Assembly: GCF_000383615.1 (NCBI RefSeq)
Contig: NZ_KB911586.1
Location: 379,924-443,923 of the forward strand
Direction of reading: 5' to 3'
DNA: 64,000 bases
Origin: Streptomyces canus 299MFChir4.1
GTDB lineage: Bacteria; Actinomycetota; Actinomycetes; Streptomycetales; Streptomycetaceae
Shown: piece by piece, positions 52,347 through 61,559 of the stretch
Layout: every line of letters begins with the position of its first letter
Numbering within the stretch: the stretch's first letter is position 1
Notes under the pieces: model-generated
The model's database searches: none
Told to the model about the DNA's origin: nothing
The model's input: the letters and a program-made list of their open reading frames with translations, nothing else
Position numbers and translations under genes: made by a program

Positions 52347-53309
52347 CTACTTGTAGGTGCCGGACGTGATCGCGTTCTGCAGCGTCGCCTTGATCGGGCT
52401 GTAGCCGCCGCTTGCGCCCACGTCGCTCGTGTTGCCGATCGCCGTGAAGGACACGGGGAGCTCGATGTATTCCTTGCCGTAGGACGGCGTGCCCTCGGTG
52501 TAGGCGACCTGCGAGCAGTGCAGCGTCAGGCCGTTCGCGGCAGCGCCAGCGCCCTGGCTGTACAGGCAGTCGAAGGACTGCGCGGTACCGGCCTGGAAGA
52601 TGGTGCGCTGGCTGGCGTCCTCCATGACGAGGGTCAGCTTGCCCTCGACGGACACGTCACCGGTCCAGATCCGGTACGGGTTCTGCGTGCCGGCGGAGCC
52701 GCGGATCACGGTCACGTTCCGCTTGATCGTCAGTTCGCCGTCCTGGACGAATGTGTTGGTACCCGCGATCTTGTTGGTGATCGCCCAGTTCGCGACGGGC
52801 GGCACCGCCGTGTAGGACGGCGTCGGCGTGGTGGTTGTGGCGTAGGGCCAGGTCATCGCCTTCGCGGACCACTCGAACAGGCCGTCGGCGTTCCATTTGA
52901 AGCCGAGTTCGGAGAACTGGGCGCCCGGGTACTGCCAGGTGTTGAGCGGATCGGCGATCGTCCATGTCTGCGGGGTGGGCTGGGTGTCGCCGGTGCACAG
53001 CGTGGAGAACACGTGCGAGAACGGGGCGGAGGCGCCGGTGGTGACCAGGTCGGGCAGCACCGAGGCGAGCAGCCAGCCGATGGTGTCGGCGAACACGTCG
53101 CCGCCCAGGTCGAGTTCGGCGCCCTTCTGGCCCGGGTACAGGCCGAAGACGTCGACGGGGGCGCCACGCTGCCCGGTGTCCTCGATGAGATTGACGTCGT
53201 CCTTCGGCGTGAGCGTCTTGTAGGGGACCCAGGCGGTAGCCGCGACCGGGGTGCCCGGGGTGACCTCCTTGGCCACACCCAGCCTGGAGAGATGGGACGG
53301 CTTAGGCAT
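52347..53309 (-). CDS. Major tail tube protein
   Basis: The 320-residue protein is beta-rich (EVTPGTPVAATAWVPYKTLT; FSELGFKWNADGLFEWSAKA; YGKEYIELPVSFTAIGNTSD), in the gpV-like manner, and lies between the head-tail joining genes and the tail chaperones. It forms the tail tube. I recognise it from fold style and order, not a specific motif. Confidence 0.8.
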   Translation of the reverse strand: MPKPSHLSRLGVAKEVTPGTPVAATAWVPYKTLTPKDDVNLIEDTGQRGAPVDVFGLYPGQKGAELDLGGDVFADTIGWLLASVLPDLVTTGASAPFSHVFSTLCTGDTQPTPQTWTIADPLNTWQYPGAQFSELGFKWNADGLFEWSAKAMTWPYATTTTPTPSYTAVPPVANWAITNKIAGTNTFVQDGELTIKRNVTVIRGSAGTQNPYRIWTGDVSVEGKLTLVMEDASQRTIFQAGTAQSFDCLYSQGAGAAANGLTLHCSQVAYTEGTPSYGKEYIELPVSFTAIGNTSDVGASGGYSPIKATLQNAITSGTYK

Positions 53310-53493
53310 CGCTGCCCTCCTTCTTCTGCGGGGCCGCGGAGGCCTTCTTCGCCTGGGGCTTCGCGGCGTCCCAGCAGCCGTCGCCCGGATCGTCGGGCAG
53401 GTCGTAGGTCTCGCCGGGCTGCGGGGCCAGGCCGAGCGTGGGGTAATACCGGCCCTCATCGCCGGTGTACGTGAGCTGCACGGTTTCCCTCAC
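53302..53493 (-). CDS. Small hypothetical protein of the head-tail region
   Basis: The GTG at 53493 overlaps the preceding stop (GTGA) and gives 63 residues: VQLTYTGDEGRYYPTLGLAP followed by a Pro/Asp part and a Lys/Ala tail (AKKASAAPQKKEG). This resembles short head fibre or joining proteins but has no assigned role. Confidence 0.6.
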   Translation of the reverse strand: MRETVQLTYTGDEGRYYPTLGLAPQPGETYDLPDDPGDGCWDAAKPQAKKASAAPQKKEGSDA

Positions 53494-53957
53494 AGGGTCT
53501 TGAGACAGTCGATGCCGATCTCGACGACGGCTTGGCGGCCCTTGTGGTCTTCCGACCAGCCGCTGGTGTGCTGCACGGTGCCGGGCTTGCCACGGTCGAC
53601 CGCACCGCCCAGGGACGGGTCGGAGCGGACGACGGCCACGACCAGGTCGGCGAGCTGGCGGGCGCGGGCGAACACGGTGACGGGGTCGTCGCCGCCGCGG
53701 TAGACGTCGACGGTCACGGTGATCGTGTAGTCCTCGCGCAGCCAGTGCGATCCGCCGGAGCCGACGACACTTTCGGGGCTGTACTGCTGGTGGACGTCGC
53801 CGACGCTGATGATGTCGTCGGGCTGGTAGGTGCCCGGCTCGTCGAGGCAGACGAGGACGCCCTGGGCGCCGGCGAGTTGCGCCTGCAGGCCCTCGAAGAT
53901 CCAGGTGCGTGCTGCGGGGATGCTGGAGGCGGGGATGTCCCCGATCGGCGTGGTCAT
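53490..53957 (-). CDS. Head-tail joining or tail terminator protein
   Basis: The ATG at 53957 overlaps the connector stop (ATGA) and gives 155 residues. EDYTITVTVDVYRGGDDPVT and SDHKGRQAVVEIGIDC-like strands match the tail terminator type found just before the major tail gene. Function is inferred from order. Confidence 0.65.
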   Translation of the reverse strand: MTTPIGDIPASSIPAARTWIFEGLQAQLAGAQGVLVCLDEPGTYQPDDIISVGDVHQQYSPESVVGSGGSHWLREDYTITVTVDVYRGGDDPVTVFARARQLADLVVAVVRSDPSLGGAVDRGKPGTVQHTSGWSEDHKGRQAVVEIGIDCLKTL

Positions 53958-54838
53958 GCGATCCCCGGGGGCCGCTTGAAGGGCTGCCACAGCTCCAGCA
54001 CGCGCTGCGGCAGGGCGAACCCGGTCGGCACGCCCATCGATTCGCCGTCCAGCGCGGCCCCCCCGAACCTCGGCCGGCCACCTTGCTGGGTGAGCTGGAA
54101 CAGATGCCGGATCAACTCCAGCGCGCCCAGCCGCACGGTCCACGGGATGGTGCCGCCCGTGCCCGCGGTGTAGACGACCTTGACGTTCTTGATGCCTCGC
54201 GGGAACGACACGGCGCCCCCGGTCGCCCTGCGCACGATCTGGCCCTTGTCGAGGTCGACGGTGTAGCCGTAGGCGTCCGTGGAGGTGCCCAGCGGCTGCT
54301 CGGTGAGCACCCACGTGGACGCCGACACATACTCAGTGACGGACTGGACCGAGGCGACCGGCTGCCAATCCAGGGTGATCGTGGGCGAGCCCCCGTTGTG
54401 CCACTCGGTGTGCTGCTCGGGCAGCATCGGCCCGACGACGTCCCGGGCGAGGTCCCCGGCGGCGAGGATGAAGCCCTGCAGCTCGGCGTCCTGGCTGGTG
54501 TCCGTGGTCGGCAGGTTCAGGTGCGCCTTGACCGAGGCGAGGTCGACGACCTGCTCGATGCCCAGCGGCCGCACCTGGAACTGGCCTTCCGACGCGTAGC
54601 CCACGCCGGTACCGGTCGCCGTCCACCGGTACTTCCACGTCCCGGCGACGGCGACCGAGGACACGGCGGCGACGTACTGGCCGCCGCCGGCCGAGGTGAC
54701 GGCCGGGGTGGTGACCGTGCCGGTGGGGTCGGTGACCGTCAGGGCGACGGTCAGGGTGCCGGTGGCGGGGGCGCCGGTGTCGTCGAGCACCAGCTCGGAC
54801 AGGCGCACGTCCTGGCCGGTGTAGTAGAGCAGCGGCAT
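53954..54838 (-). CDS. Head-tail connector protein with N-terminal beta domain
   Basis: The 294-residue protein has an Ig-like first 95 residues (LTVTDPTGTVTTPAVTSAGG). The remainder is a gp6-type connector (VDLASVKAHLNLPTTDTSQD, ELQGFILAAGDLARDVVG, PRGIKNVKVVYTAGTGGTIP). The connector part starts at about 96. It forms the ring under the portal. Confidence 0.82.
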   Translation of the reverse strand: MPLLYYTGQDVRLSELVLDDTGAPATGTLTVALTVTDPTGTVTTPAVTSAGGGQYVAAVSSVAVAGTWKYRWTATGTGVGYASEGQFQVRPLGIEQVVDLASVKAHLNLPTTDTSQDAELQGFILAAGDLARDVVGPMLPEQHTEWHNGGSPTITLDWQPVASVQSVTEYVSASTWVLTEQPLGTSTDAYGYTVDLDKGQIVRRATGGAVSFPRGIKNVKVVYTAGTGGTIPWTVRLGALELIRHLFQLTQQGGRPRFGGAALDGESMGVPTGFALPQRVLELWQPFKRPPGIA

Positions 54839-54858
54839 GGCGCCCCCCTTCCGTTCAG

Positions 54859-55182
54859 TCAGCGGGTCTCAGGAGGCTTCGCGGCCGAGGCGGTCCGCTT
54901 GCCGCCGCGCTTCGGCGACTCGCTGCCCTGGTCGGCTTCGAGGACTTCGCGGATGGTGCGGGCCTGCTCGCGTGCCGTGCCTGCCGCGCCGTCCTGGCCG
55001 TCGGCGAGCAGCTGCTCGGCGCGCTTTTCCAGCTCGCCCGCTTCGGCGTCGAGCTCGCCGCGCACGCGGTCGATCTGCTCCTGGACCTGTCCGGCCGTTT
55101 CTCGCCGCGACTCGCGCGGACCGTTCTTGCAGATGGCCAGCTCCGCACGGAGTCCGGCCAGTTCAGCGACGCGATCGTGCAT
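54859..55182 (-). CDS. Coiled-coil protein behind the major capsid gene
   Basis: The 107-residue protein is one long charged helix (AELAGLRAELAICKNG; VQEQIDRVRGELDAEAGELE) and a Lys/Ser tail. It may be a head decoration or a scaffold-related protein, but no family is recognised. Confidence 0.6.
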   Translation of the reverse strand: MHDRVAELAGLRAELAICKNGPRESRRETAGQVQEQIDRVRGELDAEAGELEKRAEQLLADGQDGAAGTAREQARTIREVLEADQGSESPKRGGKRTASAAKPPETR

Positions 55183-55254
55183 CGCGCACTCTCCTCACTG
55201 GGGAAGGCCCCGGGCCGCCGCACCCTCAGTCGGCGGCCCGGGGAGCTGGCGGGA

Positions 55255-56694
55255 TCAGAAGCCGGTCGGAGCGATGACGCCGGTACCGGAGATGACCGAG
55301 ATGGCCTCCGGGCGCCGGTCGGCCATGAACGCGGCGTAGTTGTAGACCTGCAGGCGCACCTGCAGCGTCCCGGAAAGTACCTCCTGCAGGACGCGGGTCC
55401 GCATCGACCCCTCCCACAGGTACATGTCGCTCGTGCGGGCCACGATGATGCGGTCCTCGTTGGTGCCCGCGCCGAGGTTCGTCGGGATGTTGCCGTCGGC
55501 GAGCAGCGGGGTGCTCAGCACCCGCCCGACCGGGCCCTCGACGTCGCCGCCGGTCTGCAGGGCCAGCGGGTTGAAGGGGTTGTTGGTCTCCGGGAGGATG
55601 AACGGCCGGTTCTGCGAGTCGAGCTGAGACGCCATCCAGTACCAGCGCGACGGCGTGAGGAACGCGGCCGTCGCCATCATCTTGCGGTTCTTCGCCACCA
55701 GGGACAGGGCCTGCATGAACGGCAGGTAGGTCTCCGGGAGCGTCGGCGTGGCGTCGGTGTAGGTGACCGCGTTGATGCCGGAGACGTTGAGGACGCCCTT
55801 GAGCTGGCCCGCCGAGCCGGAGCCGTTGAGGCACTGCAGGTCGAGGCGCTGGTTGTAGTCGGCGATCAGGTCGGCGAAGACGATCTCGTCGAAGGCGGCG
55901 GGCGACTGGTCGAGCAGCTGGATCGCGATGTCCTGCTGGCCCGCGATCGTGCGCACGGGGGCGGTCACGAACGTGTCGGTCAGGTCCTGCGAGGTGACGG
56001 CCGCGGCGTCCGCGGTCTGCACGCCCGTCGCCGTACCGGTCGCGATCTTCGGCACGTTGATGCTGTCGGTGCCGGTCGGCAGCGTCAGGTTGCGTACCGA
56101 GTTGGCGAAGGTCCGGCCGAAGCGCGGCAGGTCGATGTACTCGTCGATCAGCCACAGCGGCGGGACGAAGTTGCCGCCCTGCCCGTCCGTGCGGTTGGGG
56201 TTGACGCGCTTCTCGAAGACGCTGCCCCGGTCGATGCCGCGCAGCTCCTGCTCGGCGCGTGCAGCCCGTCGCGCGTCGCGCTTGGGCATCTCGGCGTCGA
56301 CCTCGCGGCCGTGCCGGGCGAGCCGCTCCCGGGCGGCCTGCACGCCGCCGTCGCCGTCGCCGCGGCCCATGTCGCTGCGGATCAGGTCGAGGAAGTAGGA
56401 GTGCCGGTCGCCGCGCTGGTAGGTCGCGGGCTCGGACTGGACGCCCTCGCCGGGCTGCGACAGGTTGTAGCGCTTGGCCGTCTCAGCGGCCTTCTCGTCG
56501 GCGCGGGCCTGCTCGTCGAGTTCGGCGATACGTGCGTCGATGGCACGGATCTCCGTCTCGATGGCCTCGAACTTGCCGCGCTCCTCTTCGTTGAGGTCGC
56601 GGGCTTCCTTGGTGGGCGTCTCCAGCAGCGCTTCGAGCTGAGTCTTCTGCTCGGCACGCCGCTTCTGGAGAGCCTGGATGAACGCCTTGGACAT
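55255..56694 (-). CDS. Major capsid protein, HK97 type
   Basis: The ATG at 56694 gives 479 residues. The first 90 or so residues are a charged coiled coil (EERGKFEAIETEIRAIDARI), the delta scaffold normally cut off by the prohead protease. The shell part shows NFVPPLWLIDEYIDLPRFGR, then DLIADYNQRLDLQCLNGSGS and VYNYAAFMADRRPEAISVI. It is followed at once by portal-side genes in normal order. Confidence 0.93.
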   Translation of the reverse strand: MSKAFIQALQKRRAEQKTQLEALLETPTKEARDLNEEERGKFEAIETEIRAIDARIAELDEQARADEKAAETAKRYNLSQPGEGVQSEPATYQRGDRHSYFLDLIRSDMGRGDGDGGVQAARERLARHGREVDAEMPKRDARRAARAEQELRGIDRGSVFEKRVNPNRTDGQGGNFVPPLWLIDEYIDLPRFGRTFANSVRNLTLPTGTDSINVPKIATGTATGVQTADAAAVTSQDLTDTFVTAPVRTIAGQQDIAIQLLDQSPAAFDEIVFADLIADYNQRLDLQCLNGSGSAGQLKGVLNVSGINAVTYTDATPTLPETYLPFMQALSLVAKNRKMMATAAFLTPSRWYWMASQLDSQNRPFILPETNNPFNPLALQTGGDVEGPVGRVLSTPLLADGNIPTNLGAGTNEDRIIVARTSDMYLWEGSMRTRVLQEVLSGTLQVRLQVYNYAAFMADRRPEAISVISGTGVIAPTGF

Positions 56695-56836
56695 CGCTGC
56701 CCTCTCTGCTTGGTCGGGGTGGTGCGGGCGTGCCTGCGAAGCTCGGGTGGTGGCTCGGGTGACCGCCCAGGTGGTGCCCCGTGGTGGGGTCCGGCGTGGG
56801 CGGCCGGCGCGGCTCCGGCGCGGGCGGCAGGCGGTG

Positions 56837-57541
56837 TTACAGGGCCAGCGCGCGGGCGCGCGCTGCGTACAGGCCGAGCGCGGCGGACGCCGGGGGCTCG
56901 GTGGTCTTGGAGAACTCGGCGGCGAGCCGGTCGAACACCTCGCGCCGCTCATTCGGGTCCAGCCGCTGCAGCTGTGACTGCACGTCACGCGCATTCAGCT
57001 GGGCGCCAGCCGTGTTGGGGTTGGCTCCGTAGTTGACGATCGACACATCGCCTTTATGTAGGGAGACCTCGAGGATGTCGCGCTGGTCGAAGTCGGGCGA
57101 CCACTGCTGACGGATGATCCAGAAACCGAAGCTCATCTCGTCGACGTCGCCGCGGTCCATTGCCGAGCGCAGGGCCTGCACGTGCGGGCTGGCCGGGTCC
57201 AGGTCGGCCTCGGTGTGCAGGCCGGTGTCGTCCTCGGCCAGCCGCATCGTCCCGGACTTCGTGCGGGCCAGGGTCAGTCCCTCGTGGTTGACGAGGAATG
57301 GCACATCCGCGTTCTCAGCGAGCGTCTTGGTGAAGGCGCCCTGGCGCACGACCTCCGTGAAGGGGCCGAGCCAGTCCTCCATCTCGTAGCCGACCTCGGT
57401 GATGCAGGCGTACCCGGTGAAGGTCAGCGCGTCGCCGCCGGTGCCGCTCTGCTTGGCGCGCAGTTCGACGTCCCGGAAAGGAACGGCGCGGTGCTGCAGG
57501 GTCGCGGGCCGGTCGGCCCGCACGGACAGGTCAGGCATCAC
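56837..57541 (-). CDS. Prohead maturation protease (HK97/S78 family)
   Basis: The 234-residue protein has the family residues: the catalytic His in ADVPFLVNHEG and Ser in DEMSFGFWI. The C-terminus is a basic helical tail likely removed on maturation. It cleaves the capsid delta domain during head assembly. It lies between portal and capsid genes, separated from the capsid start by about 140 bases. Confidence 0.9.
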   Translation of the reverse strand: MMPDLSVRADRPATLQHRAVPFRDVELRAKQSGTGGDALTFTGYACITEVGYEMEDWLGPFTEVVRQGAFTKTLAENADVPFLVNHEGLTLARTKSGTMRLAEDDTGLHTEADLDPASPHVQALRSAMDRGDVDEMSFGFWIIRQQWSPDFDQRDILEVSLHKGDVSIVNYGANPNTAGAQLNARDVQSQLQRLDPNERREVFDRLAAEFSKTTEPPASAALGLYAARARALAL

Positions 57542-57547
57542 GGCCTC

Positions 57548-58789
57548 CTACTTCGTGGGTGCCGGAGGATCGTCCGGCGGTGGCTGCTCGGGCGGGGACG
57601 GGGGTGCCGTGTCGCCTGAGTGCGCGCTGTTGAGGGGCGCGGCGATGTCGTCGCCGCCCTCGATCGGCGGCAGCTTCTCCTTGGCCCGGATCTCGTTCTG
57701 CGTCATGCCGCCGATGGTTCGAGCCGTGGCGTACCAGGACCAGCGGCCGGCGGTGTCGGTGCGTTCCAGCTCACTGGTGTCGAACACGGCGGCCTGGCCG
57801 CGCGGCAGCATGGCCGTCCAGGCGTCCTCGAACGTCCCCAGCCAGTCATCCAGGGTCCACACGCGGAAACCGAGAGCCTGCTGCTCGATGCCCGTACCCC
57901 AGCTGGTGGTGCGATCGACCTGGCCGAGCATGTGCGGCGGGACGCCATACAGCATCGCCATGTCGAGGTTCTGCGCCGCGCGGGTGCCGAGGAACTGGGC
58001 GTCCTCGGGCGTGACAGAGATGTTCGTCCAGGCCGCACCGCCGGACAGGACGCCGATCGCGTGCGCGTTGGGCAGGCCCGAGTGCGAGGCCTCGAAACCC
58101 TCCTTCATCTCCCGCGCGCGCTTCTTATCGAGGTCGCCGGGCACGGTGATGACACCCGTCATGTGGGCGCCCTTGCCGAAGTACTGGGCGCCGTACTGCT
58201 CGGCAGCCAGCCCGAGGCCGATGGACTGCCGGGCGTAGCTGACCGGGGACATGCCGGTCGGCGAGCCGGGCATGCACATCCCGGTCAGGTGCAGCATCGA
58301 GTTCGGGTTGTCGACCTTGATGCGGTTGACCTCGTAGTCGCGGCTACCGTCATCGTTCATCGTGACCTTGACCTGGTCAGGGTGAAGGACAGCGATCCGA
58401 GAGGGCCGGTACAGGTAGTCCCAGGCGGTGACCATGCCGTAGCCGTTGCCGCGCAGCAGCAGGGAGATGGCCAGCTGCTTCAGGCCGGCGCGGCGGGTCG
58501 GGAATTGAGTACTGCTGGCGCCGCCGAAGGGGTCGACCACGATGGTGGGGGCCGTCGGGGTCGGTACTTGGACGCCGCCACGGGTGACCATCGCGTTCAG
58601 GGGCAGTCGGGAGATCGCCGCGGACAGGATGCGCACGCACGCCTGCAGGGCGATCAGCTGCATGGCTGTCTGGTCGTTGACGGCGACGCCGGACGCCGTC
58701 GGCGTCATCAGGGAGCCGTTCGTGGGGATGCTGCTGTCCCCGAACTGCGCGACGGTGCGGCGCTCGGCAACGCGGCGGGAAAGGCTCAC
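57548..58789 (-). CDS. Portal protein, HK97 type
   Basis: The GTG at 58789 overlaps the stop of the small membrane protein gene and gives 413 residues. The portal signatures ACVRILSAAISRLPLNAM, LLLRGNGYGMVTAWD and AAEQYGAQYFGKGAHMTGVI are clear. The last 40 residues are Pro/Asp-rich. It forms the dodecameric DNA channel. Confidence 0.93.
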   Translation of the reverse strand: MSLSRRVAERRTVAQFGDSSIPTNGSLMTPTASGVAVNDQTAMQLIALQACVRILSAAISRLPLNAMVTRGGVQVPTPTAPTIVVDPFGGASSTQFPTRRAGLKQLAISLLLRGNGYGMVTAWDYLYRPSRIAVLHPDQVKVTMNDDGSRDYEVNRIKVDNPNSMLHLTGMCMPGSPTGMSPVSYARQSIGLGLAAEQYGAQYFGKGAHMTGVITVPGDLDKKRAREMKEGFEASHSGLPNAHAIGVLSGGAAWTNISVTPEDAQFLGTRAAQNLDMAMLYGVPPHMLGQVDRTTSWGTGIEQQALGFRVWTLDDWLGTFEDAWTAMLPRGQAAVFDTSELERTDTAGRWSWYATARTIGGMTQNEIRAKEKLPPIEGGDDIAAPLNSAHSGDTAPPSPPEQPPPDDPPAPTK

Positions 58790-58983
58790 TGGTCCACCGC
58801 CCATCCGATGTAGAGCAGGACCAGGCCGAGCGCGGCCAGGCCGATGATGGGCTGCCACCACCAGGCGGCCCCGACGAGGCAGCCCAGGCCGGCCACATCC
58901 ATCACATCCGTCAGCAGGCGGCGCGGCCGGGCGGGCTTGGGGATGCGCAGGGCCCGGATCCGTGTCCAGACGCGCACGGGCAC
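58786..58983 (-). CDS. Small membrane protein between terminase and portal
   Basis: The 65-residue protein has a basic start (RVWTRIRALRIPKPARPRR) and two hydrophobic segments (VAGLGCLVGAAWWWQ and LAALGLVLLYIGWAV). It is coupled to both neighbours. No function is known; short membrane proteins in this position are common in actinophages. Confidence 0.65.
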   Translation of the reverse strand: MPVRVWTRIRALRIPKPARPRRLLTDVMDVAGLGCLVGAAWWWQPIIGLAALGLVLLYIGWAVDQ

Positions 58984-58986
58984 CTC

Positions 58987-60546
58987 CTACAGGTCGGCCC
59001 AGCTGAAGAACTGCGGCGTCGGCTCGGGTTCGGGTTCCTGGCAGGCCCGTTCGTGGGCCATGACCGCGGCCACGGCGAGGTCGATCTTTCGGGGGCTGTT
59101 CTTCGCGTCCTTCGACAGGCGCGAGCCGCGCGAGTCGGTCTTGACCACGCAGTTCGACAGGTGCCGGGCAAGCCGTGGGTCACCGGAATGCGTGAGCGAG
59201 CGGTTCATGACGGCCTCGTAGAAGCGCGTCGTCGCCGGGATCATGCGGGCCGGAGACTGCGGGAACTCGACGACCGGCAGGCCCTCGTCTTCCAGCACCT
59301 GGTACGTGCGGCCCCACCGGTACGGGTCGCACACGATCTCCCGCACGTTCCAGCGGCGGCAGGCGGCCCGGATGGCGGCCTCCACCTCCAGGATCGGCAC
59401 GTTCCAGTCGTGGCCGGCGTCCGACGGCTTCTCCCAGGCCTCGACGACGTCCACGTGCGGCACCTCGCCGCAGGAGACGACGACCAGCGCCGTGCTGTCA
59501 CCGTTGAACGAGCCGTCGAAGCCGAGACAGACCTCGTCGCCATCCTCGATGCCGTCGCCGCCGAGGCAGGCGTCCCAGGCGCCGGCGGGCAGCCACGTCA
59601 CGGCTGTGTTCACCCACTGGTTCAGCCGTTTCGTGCGGAACTCCGCCTCCGGGGTCCGCTTCACCGCGGCCTCGAAGTCCTCCGGGTCGATCAGATCACC
59701 GAAGGCGGGGTTCGCCATCGCCCACGTCGCGGCCAGCCGGTGATCCGCCTCGTCAGGGGCGCCCCACCAAGCCATGAAGAACGAGGGGTCAACCTCCTCG
59801 CCCGCGGCGATCTTCTGCCCGTACTGGAAGAGCCGGAAGCAGATGGAGTCCCTGCCACTGGAGTCCGTCTTCACGCCGGCCGTCGTAATGCCGATCAGCA
59901 TCGGGTCGACGCGGGCGCCGGCCGCCAACGCCATCACGTTGAACAGCTCGTCGTTGGGCTGCACGTGCAGCTCGTCGAAGAGCACCCGCGTTGGCGAGAG
60001 GCCCTCCTTGGTGAAGGCCTCCGCCGACAGGCAGCGGTAGACGCTGCCCGTGCTCGGCACCTCGAGCGCGTCCTTGTAGACCTTGATGGCCTCGGACAGG
60101 TCCGGGCTGTTCTCCACCATGCGCCGGGCGTCGCCGAAGACGATGCGGGCCTGCTCCTTGTCGCCGGCGCAGGAGTACACCTCGGCGCCGGTGCCCTCGA
60201 ACAGGCCATCCAGGGCGATCCCCGCGCCGAGGCCGCTCTTGCCGTTCTTCCGCGGCTCGCCGACCAGGGCCACACGATGGCGACGGCGTCCATCCCGGCG
60301 GCGGGCGAACAGGTGGCCCAACAGCTTGTGTTGCCACGGCCTGAGCAGCAGCGGCGAGCCGGACGGGCCCGCGAACGTGTCCTTCGTGACGACGCAGAGC
60401 GTCTCAATGAAGTCGGCGACGTCCGGGCCGTCGCCGCGCTTCACGTCCGCGGCGGGGACCGCGGTCAGGAACCGCGGCGGCCAGCTACCCGCCGCCCTGG
60501 AGGCGCGCTGTCCTCCGCTGGACGAGCTCTTCGAGCTTGGAGGCAC
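58987..60546 (-). CDS. Terminase large subunit
   Basis: The GTG at 60546 is supported by GGAGGTG eight bases upstream, so the 62-base overlap with the small subunit gene is real. The 519-residue protein has Walker A GEPRKNGKSG (about 95-105) and the nuclease Asp in CLGFDGSFNGDST. It packages DNA into proheads. Confidence 0.95.
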   Translation of the reverse strand: MPPSSKSSSSGGQRASRAAGSWPPRFLTAVPAADVKRGDGPDVADFIETLCVVTKDTFAGPSGSPLLLRPWQHKLLGHLFARRRDGRRRHRVALVGEPRKNGKSGLGAGIALDGLFEGTGAEVYSCAGDKEQARIVFGDARRMVENSPDLSEAIKVYKDALEVPSTGSVYRCLSAEAFTKEGLSPTRVLFDELHVQPNDELFNVMALAAGARVDPMLIGITTAGVKTDSSGRDSICFRLFQYGQKIAAGEEVDPSFFMAWWGAPDEADHRLAATWAMANPAFGDLIDPEDFEAAVKRTPEAEFRTKRLNQWVNTAVTWLPAGAWDACLGGDGIEDGDEVCLGFDGSFNGDSTALVVVSCGEVPHVDVVEAWEKPSDAGHDWNVPILEVEAAIRAACRRWNVREIVCDPYRWGRTYQVLEDEGLPVVEFPQSPARMIPATTRFYEAVMNRSLTHSGDPRLARHLSNCVVKTDSRGSRLSKDAKNSPRKIDLAVAAVMAHERACQEPEPEPTPQFFSWADL

Positions 60547-60973
60547 GCTTCACCTCCGCGTACCCGAGCCGGGCCCGGTCGGTCGGCGTGAAACCGCACA
60601 GGGACTCCCACTTGGTCATCTGGGACTCCAGCGCGCGGATCTCGGAGAGCAGCGGGTGCGCCCGCATCTGGCCCATGGAGCCGGTCACCATGTAGCCGTC
60701 CTGGGCGACCTGGTCCCGCATCGCTTCACGCTCGTCGTGCGCCTCGCACAGCCGCGTCAGCACGTCCAGATCGGTCGCCGGGGACAGCCATGCCTGCCCG
60801 GCCGTCCAGAGCCGTTCCCAGGTGCGTTGGCCGGTCTCGCCGAGGGTGTCGGGCGGTGGCGGAGTGTCGGCGACGGCGGCGAGGTGCACGACGGGCTCGG
60901 GGAGGTTCCTCTTGCCCGGGTTGCCAGTTCGGCGCTTACGTTCTGTGGGCGTTGGCGGTCGACCTGCGGTCAT
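60485..60973 (-). CDS. Terminase small subunit, P27 type
   Basis: The ATG at 60973 gives 162 residues (a GTG at 60982 adds three). It begins TAGRPPTPTERKRRTGNPGK, the typical P27 start. A helical core (WERLWTAGQAWLSPATDLDV) and the P27 family stretch SEIRALESQMTKWESLCGFT follow. It recognises the packaging site on phage DNA. Confidence 0.9.
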   Translation of the reverse strand: MTAGRPPTPTERKRRTGNPGKRNLPEPVVHLAAVADTPPPPDTLGETGQRTWERLWTAGQAWLSPATDLDVLTRLCEAHDEREAMRDQVAQDGYMVTGSMGQMRAHPLLSEIRALESQMTKWESLCGFTPTDRARLGYAEVKRASKLEELVQRRTARLQGGG

Positions 60974-61247
60974 GATCAGCACCCCCGAAAAGGAACTAGA
61001 TCAAAAACCGGCCCATTTTCGCGTCGCCGTGTGGGGGATGGGGGGCCGGGTCCGAAGACGATCATCATCTCAAGATCGACCCCGCCCCCCTTATGCGACG
61101 GCGCGAGCCGCGCTGGTCACGTGGGGTGACCCCGGTCGACTTGGGGGACTGCCGTGGCTGCTGCCGACCACCAGGGGACGGCGGCGCATGCCGGTCGGTA
61201 GCCTTGCGCTCTTGCCGCTGGGGAGCGGCCGAACTGTGGGGGTTCCT

Positions 61248-61559
61248 ATGGGGTTCATCAAGGACGCGAAGGCCAAGTCGATTGCCGAGCAGGCAGCGCG
61301 CGCCATCTCGGAGGGACGGCAGGTGTTCGCCTGTCGTGTGAACGAGGGCGGCTGGAACGACAACTGGGGTGGGTCGCTGTCCGGTGTGGCCGAGCAGATT
61401 GAGGCGGTGGAGTCCGCGGGGTGGCGGCTCGACCAGTCGACGTTCCTGCCGGGCAAGGGGCAGAACGTGAGCGCGTTCCTCATCTTCCGCCGGGCGCAGG
61501 TGCCGGCGCCGCAGGCGTACCAGGTGCAGCCAGGTACGACGTGGGGTCAGCAGGGCTGA
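61248..61559 (+). CDS. Rightward small gene (moron-like)
   Basis: The 103-residue protein (MGFIKDAKAKSIAEQAARAI; SGVAEQIEAVESAGWRLDQS) resembles short host-type DUF4177 proteins. GGGGG stands five bases before the ATG. It runs against all neighbours and has its own space upstream (60974-61247), so it is likely expressed from its own promoter in the lysogen. It overlaps the HNH gene end by 13 bases. Confidence 0.7.
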   Translation: MGFIKDAKAKSIAEQAARAISEGRQVFACRVNEGGWNDNWGGSLSGVAEQIEAVESAGWRLDQSTFLPGKGQNVSAFLIFRRAQVPAPQAYQVQPGTTWGQQG

